The notes under the pieces were generated by a model that was given only the letters and a program-made list of their open reading frames with translations, was not told the origin of the DNA and searched no databases. From Eledone cirrhosa (lineage: Eukaryota > Mollusca > Cephalopoda > Octopoda > Eledonidae), in contig OZ024740.1 in assembly GCA_964016885.1 (NCBI GenBank), forward strand, positions 7,522,450 to 7,586,449: a stretch of DNA of 64,000 nt, written 5' to 3'. The translations under genes and the position numbers were made by a program. How positions within the stretch are numbered: position 1 is the first letter of the stretch; each line of letters starts with the position of its first letter. This document shows, one piece after another, positions 62,763 through 64,000 of this stretch.

Positions 62763-62849
62763 TCAGTTTCGATTGGTATGTCAGTTTAGATTAGTATATC
62801 AGTTTCTATTGGTATATCAGTTTCGATTGGTATATCAGTTTCGATTGGT

Positions 62850-63630
62850 ATGTCAGTTTCGATTGGTATGTCAGATTCTATTAGTATATCAGTTTCGATT
62901 GGTATATCAGTTTCGATTGGTATGTCAGTTTCGATTGGTATATCAGTTTCGATTGGTATATCAGTTTCGATTGGTATGTCAGTTGTAATTGGTACGTCAA
63001 TTTCGATTGGTATATTAGTTTCGATTAGTATGTCAGTTTCTATTGGTATATCAGTATCTATTGGTATGTCAGTTTCGATAGGTATGTCTGTTTCTATTGG
63101 TATAACAGTTTCGATCGGTATGTCAGTTTCGATTGGTATATCAGTTTCGATTAGTATGTCAGTTTCTATTGGTATGTCAGTTTCGATTAGTATATCAGTT
63201 TGGATTGGTATGTCAATTACAATTGGTATATCAGTTTCGATTAGTATGTCAGTTTCGATTGGTATATCAGTTTCGATTGGTATATCAGTTTCTATTGGTA
63301 TATCAGTTTCTATTGGTATGACAGTTTCGATTGGTATATCAGTTTCGATTGGTATGTCAGTTTGGATAGGTATGTCTGTTTCGATTGGTATGTCAGTTTC
63401 GATTGGTATGTCAATTTCGATTGGTTTATCAGTTTCGATTGGTATATCAGTTTCGATTGGTATGTCAGTTTGAATAGGTATGTCAGTTTCGATTGGTATG
63501 TCAGTTTCGATTGGTAAGTCAGTTTCGATTGGTATGTCAATTTCGATTGGTATCTCAGTTTTGATGTGTATATTAGTTTCTATTGGTATGTCGGTTTCTA
63601 TTGGTATATCAGTTTCGATTGGTATGTCAG
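62850..63630. repeat. ~780-bp segment (right copy)
   Basis: Near-identical to 60205-60985. It is followed directly by a copy of 62515-62890, so the right edge near 63630 is a recombination junction. Confidence 0.88.
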
Positions 63631-63860
63631 TTTCGATTAGTATGTCAGTTTCTATTGGTATATCAGTTTCAATTGGTATATCTGTTTCGATTGGTATGTC
63701 AGTTTCGATTGGTATATCAGTTTCGATTTGTATGTCAGTTTCGATTAGTATATCAGTTACTATTGGTATGTGAGTTTCTTTTGGTATATCAGTTTCGACT
63801 GGTATATCAGTTTCGATTAGTATGTCAGTTTCTATTGGCATGTCAGTTTCGATTAGTATA

Positions 63861-63877
63861 TCAGTTTCTATTGGTTG
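63861..63877 (+). repeat. 17-bp phase-shifting monomer, type 2 (copy 6)
   Basis: The sequence is tcagtttctattggttg, 1115 bp after copy 5, again followed by tcagtttcg. Confidence 0.92.
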
Positions 63878-64000
63878 TCAGTTTCGATTGGTATGTCAGT
63901 TTAGATTAGTATATCAGTTTCTATTGGTATGATAGTTTCGATTGGTATATCAGTTTCGATTGGTATGTCAGTTTCGATTGGTATGTCAGATTCTATTAGT

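Larger units (their letters stand above)
1..64000 (+). repeat. 18-bp satellite array spanning the whole window
   Basis: Every line of the window is built from an 18-bp monomer close to tcagtttcgattggtatg, always in this orientation on the + strand. About 3554 complete monomers are present. Frequent variants are cta for cga, attagt for attggt, and tata for tatg. Less common ones are tttggatt, ttttgatt, tttcaatt, attgttat, attgctat, tatgacag, tataacag, tatagcag, tatgtgag and tttagatt. The consensus is T-rich and G over C on this strand (T8 A3 G5 C2 for the cga/tatg form). No mobile element, gene or unique spacer interrupts it. I do not recognise the family. A eukaryotic satellite is the most economical reading, because tandem arrays of this length with higher-order units are typical there; the sequence alone does not prove it. 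Confidence 0.98.
61252..64000. repeat. Terminal mixed higher-order region
   Basis: This begins at a taag landmark and follows 49324 onward (caaattgg, cagcttat and gtgacag monomers). From about 61850 to 62790 it is another copy of the ~2069-bp family (offset 11821 from the copy at 50.0-50.97 kb). From 62850 to 63630 it repeats 60205-60985. At about 63630 it jumps back to a sequence matching 62515 onward (spacing 1115 = 62 x 18 - 1). The array continues past the window end. Confidence 0.85.

Noticed and set aside
1..64000. CRISPR array
   Set aside because: The repeats are contiguous 18-mers with no unique spacers, and no cas-like gene is present.
1..64000. Telomeric repeat
   Set aside because: The monomer is 18 bp, not G-run-rich, and does not match TTAGGG-, TTAGG- or TTTAGGG-type units.
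1..64000. CENP-B box in the monomer
   Set aside because: tttcgattggtatgtcag shares TTCG and a TTGG with the box, but the required central A and the CGGG core are absent.
1..64000. Interferon-response (ISRE/IRF) elements on the minus strand (GAAACTGA)
   Set aside because: Only a half-site per 18 bp; the second GAAA at the required short spacing is missing, and the match follows from the repeat, not from a regulatory context.
1..64000. Promoter boxes (tataac, tggtata, ttgatt)
   Set aside because: These are ordinary monomer variants repeated many times; none stands before a gene and none has consistent spacing of two boxes distinct from the 18-bp period.
1..64000. Surface protein or phase-variable bacterial repeat gene
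   Set aside because: Such genes keep one frame open with unique ends; here all frames are broken by fixed stops and 17/19-mers, and there is no unique sequence in 64 kb.
1..64000. tRNA, rRNA or other structured RNA genes
   Set aside because: No sequence departs from the monomer for long enough to encode one.

Overview
The whole 64 kb window is one uninterrupted tandem-repeat (satellite/minisatellite) array. No unique sequence, protein gene, RNA gene, transposon or CRISPR array was found in it. The monomer is 18 bp, about tcagtttcgattggtatg on the + strand, and every copy is head-to-tail in the same orientation. The common variants are cga/cta at positions 8-10, g/a at position 13 (attggt/attagt) and g/a at position 18 (tatg/tata). 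The phase arithmetic closes: the first full monomer starts at 8 and the last one begun starts at 63986. That distance is 3554 x 18 + 6, and the net length of the irregular monomers I located by eye (17-, 19- and 21-mers) is also +6.

Above the monomer lies a higher-order repeat (HOR) organisation. Landmark monomers recur in the same order in units of about 2-5 kb. Region by region: 1-7691 holds related but unequal units (3041 and 2879 bp between landmarks). 7692-22439 holds three almost identical tandem 4916-bp units, with part of a fourth following. 22440-26005 is transitional and carries a 288-bp tandem duplication. 26006-41520 is an A-A-B-A-B' arrangement of 3262-bp (A) and 2069-bp (B) units. 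41521-46990 is a 2735-bp unit in tandem duplicate. 46991-50941 is mixed and locally rearranged. 50942-57831 holds units of 2068, 2033 and 2789 bp, which differ by a 36-bp deletion and a 720-bp duplication. 57832-64000 is mixed, with a 2645-bp recurrence and a junction at about 63630.

The many long open reading frames are a by-product of an 18-bp (6-codon) monomer. Five of the six frames have no stop in the consensus and spell MSVSIG, CQFRLV, VSFDWY (+ strand) and IPIETD, YQSKLT (- strand). The sixth frame is closed by TGA in nearly every monomer. All five open frames are broken repeatedly by stop-bearing monomer variants and by the 17/19-mers, and none begins or ends in non-repeat sequence. 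I therefore annotate no CDS.

An array of this length with HORs points to a eukaryotic chromosome, for example pericentromeric, subtelomeric or other heterochromatin, probably assembled from long reads. This is an inference: no flanking gene or known family identifies the organism, and I do not recognise the satellite. The system here is the repeat itself: an 18-bp satellite kept in strict register, homogenised in kilobase units, with rare family-specific phase-shifting monomers that act as lineage markers.
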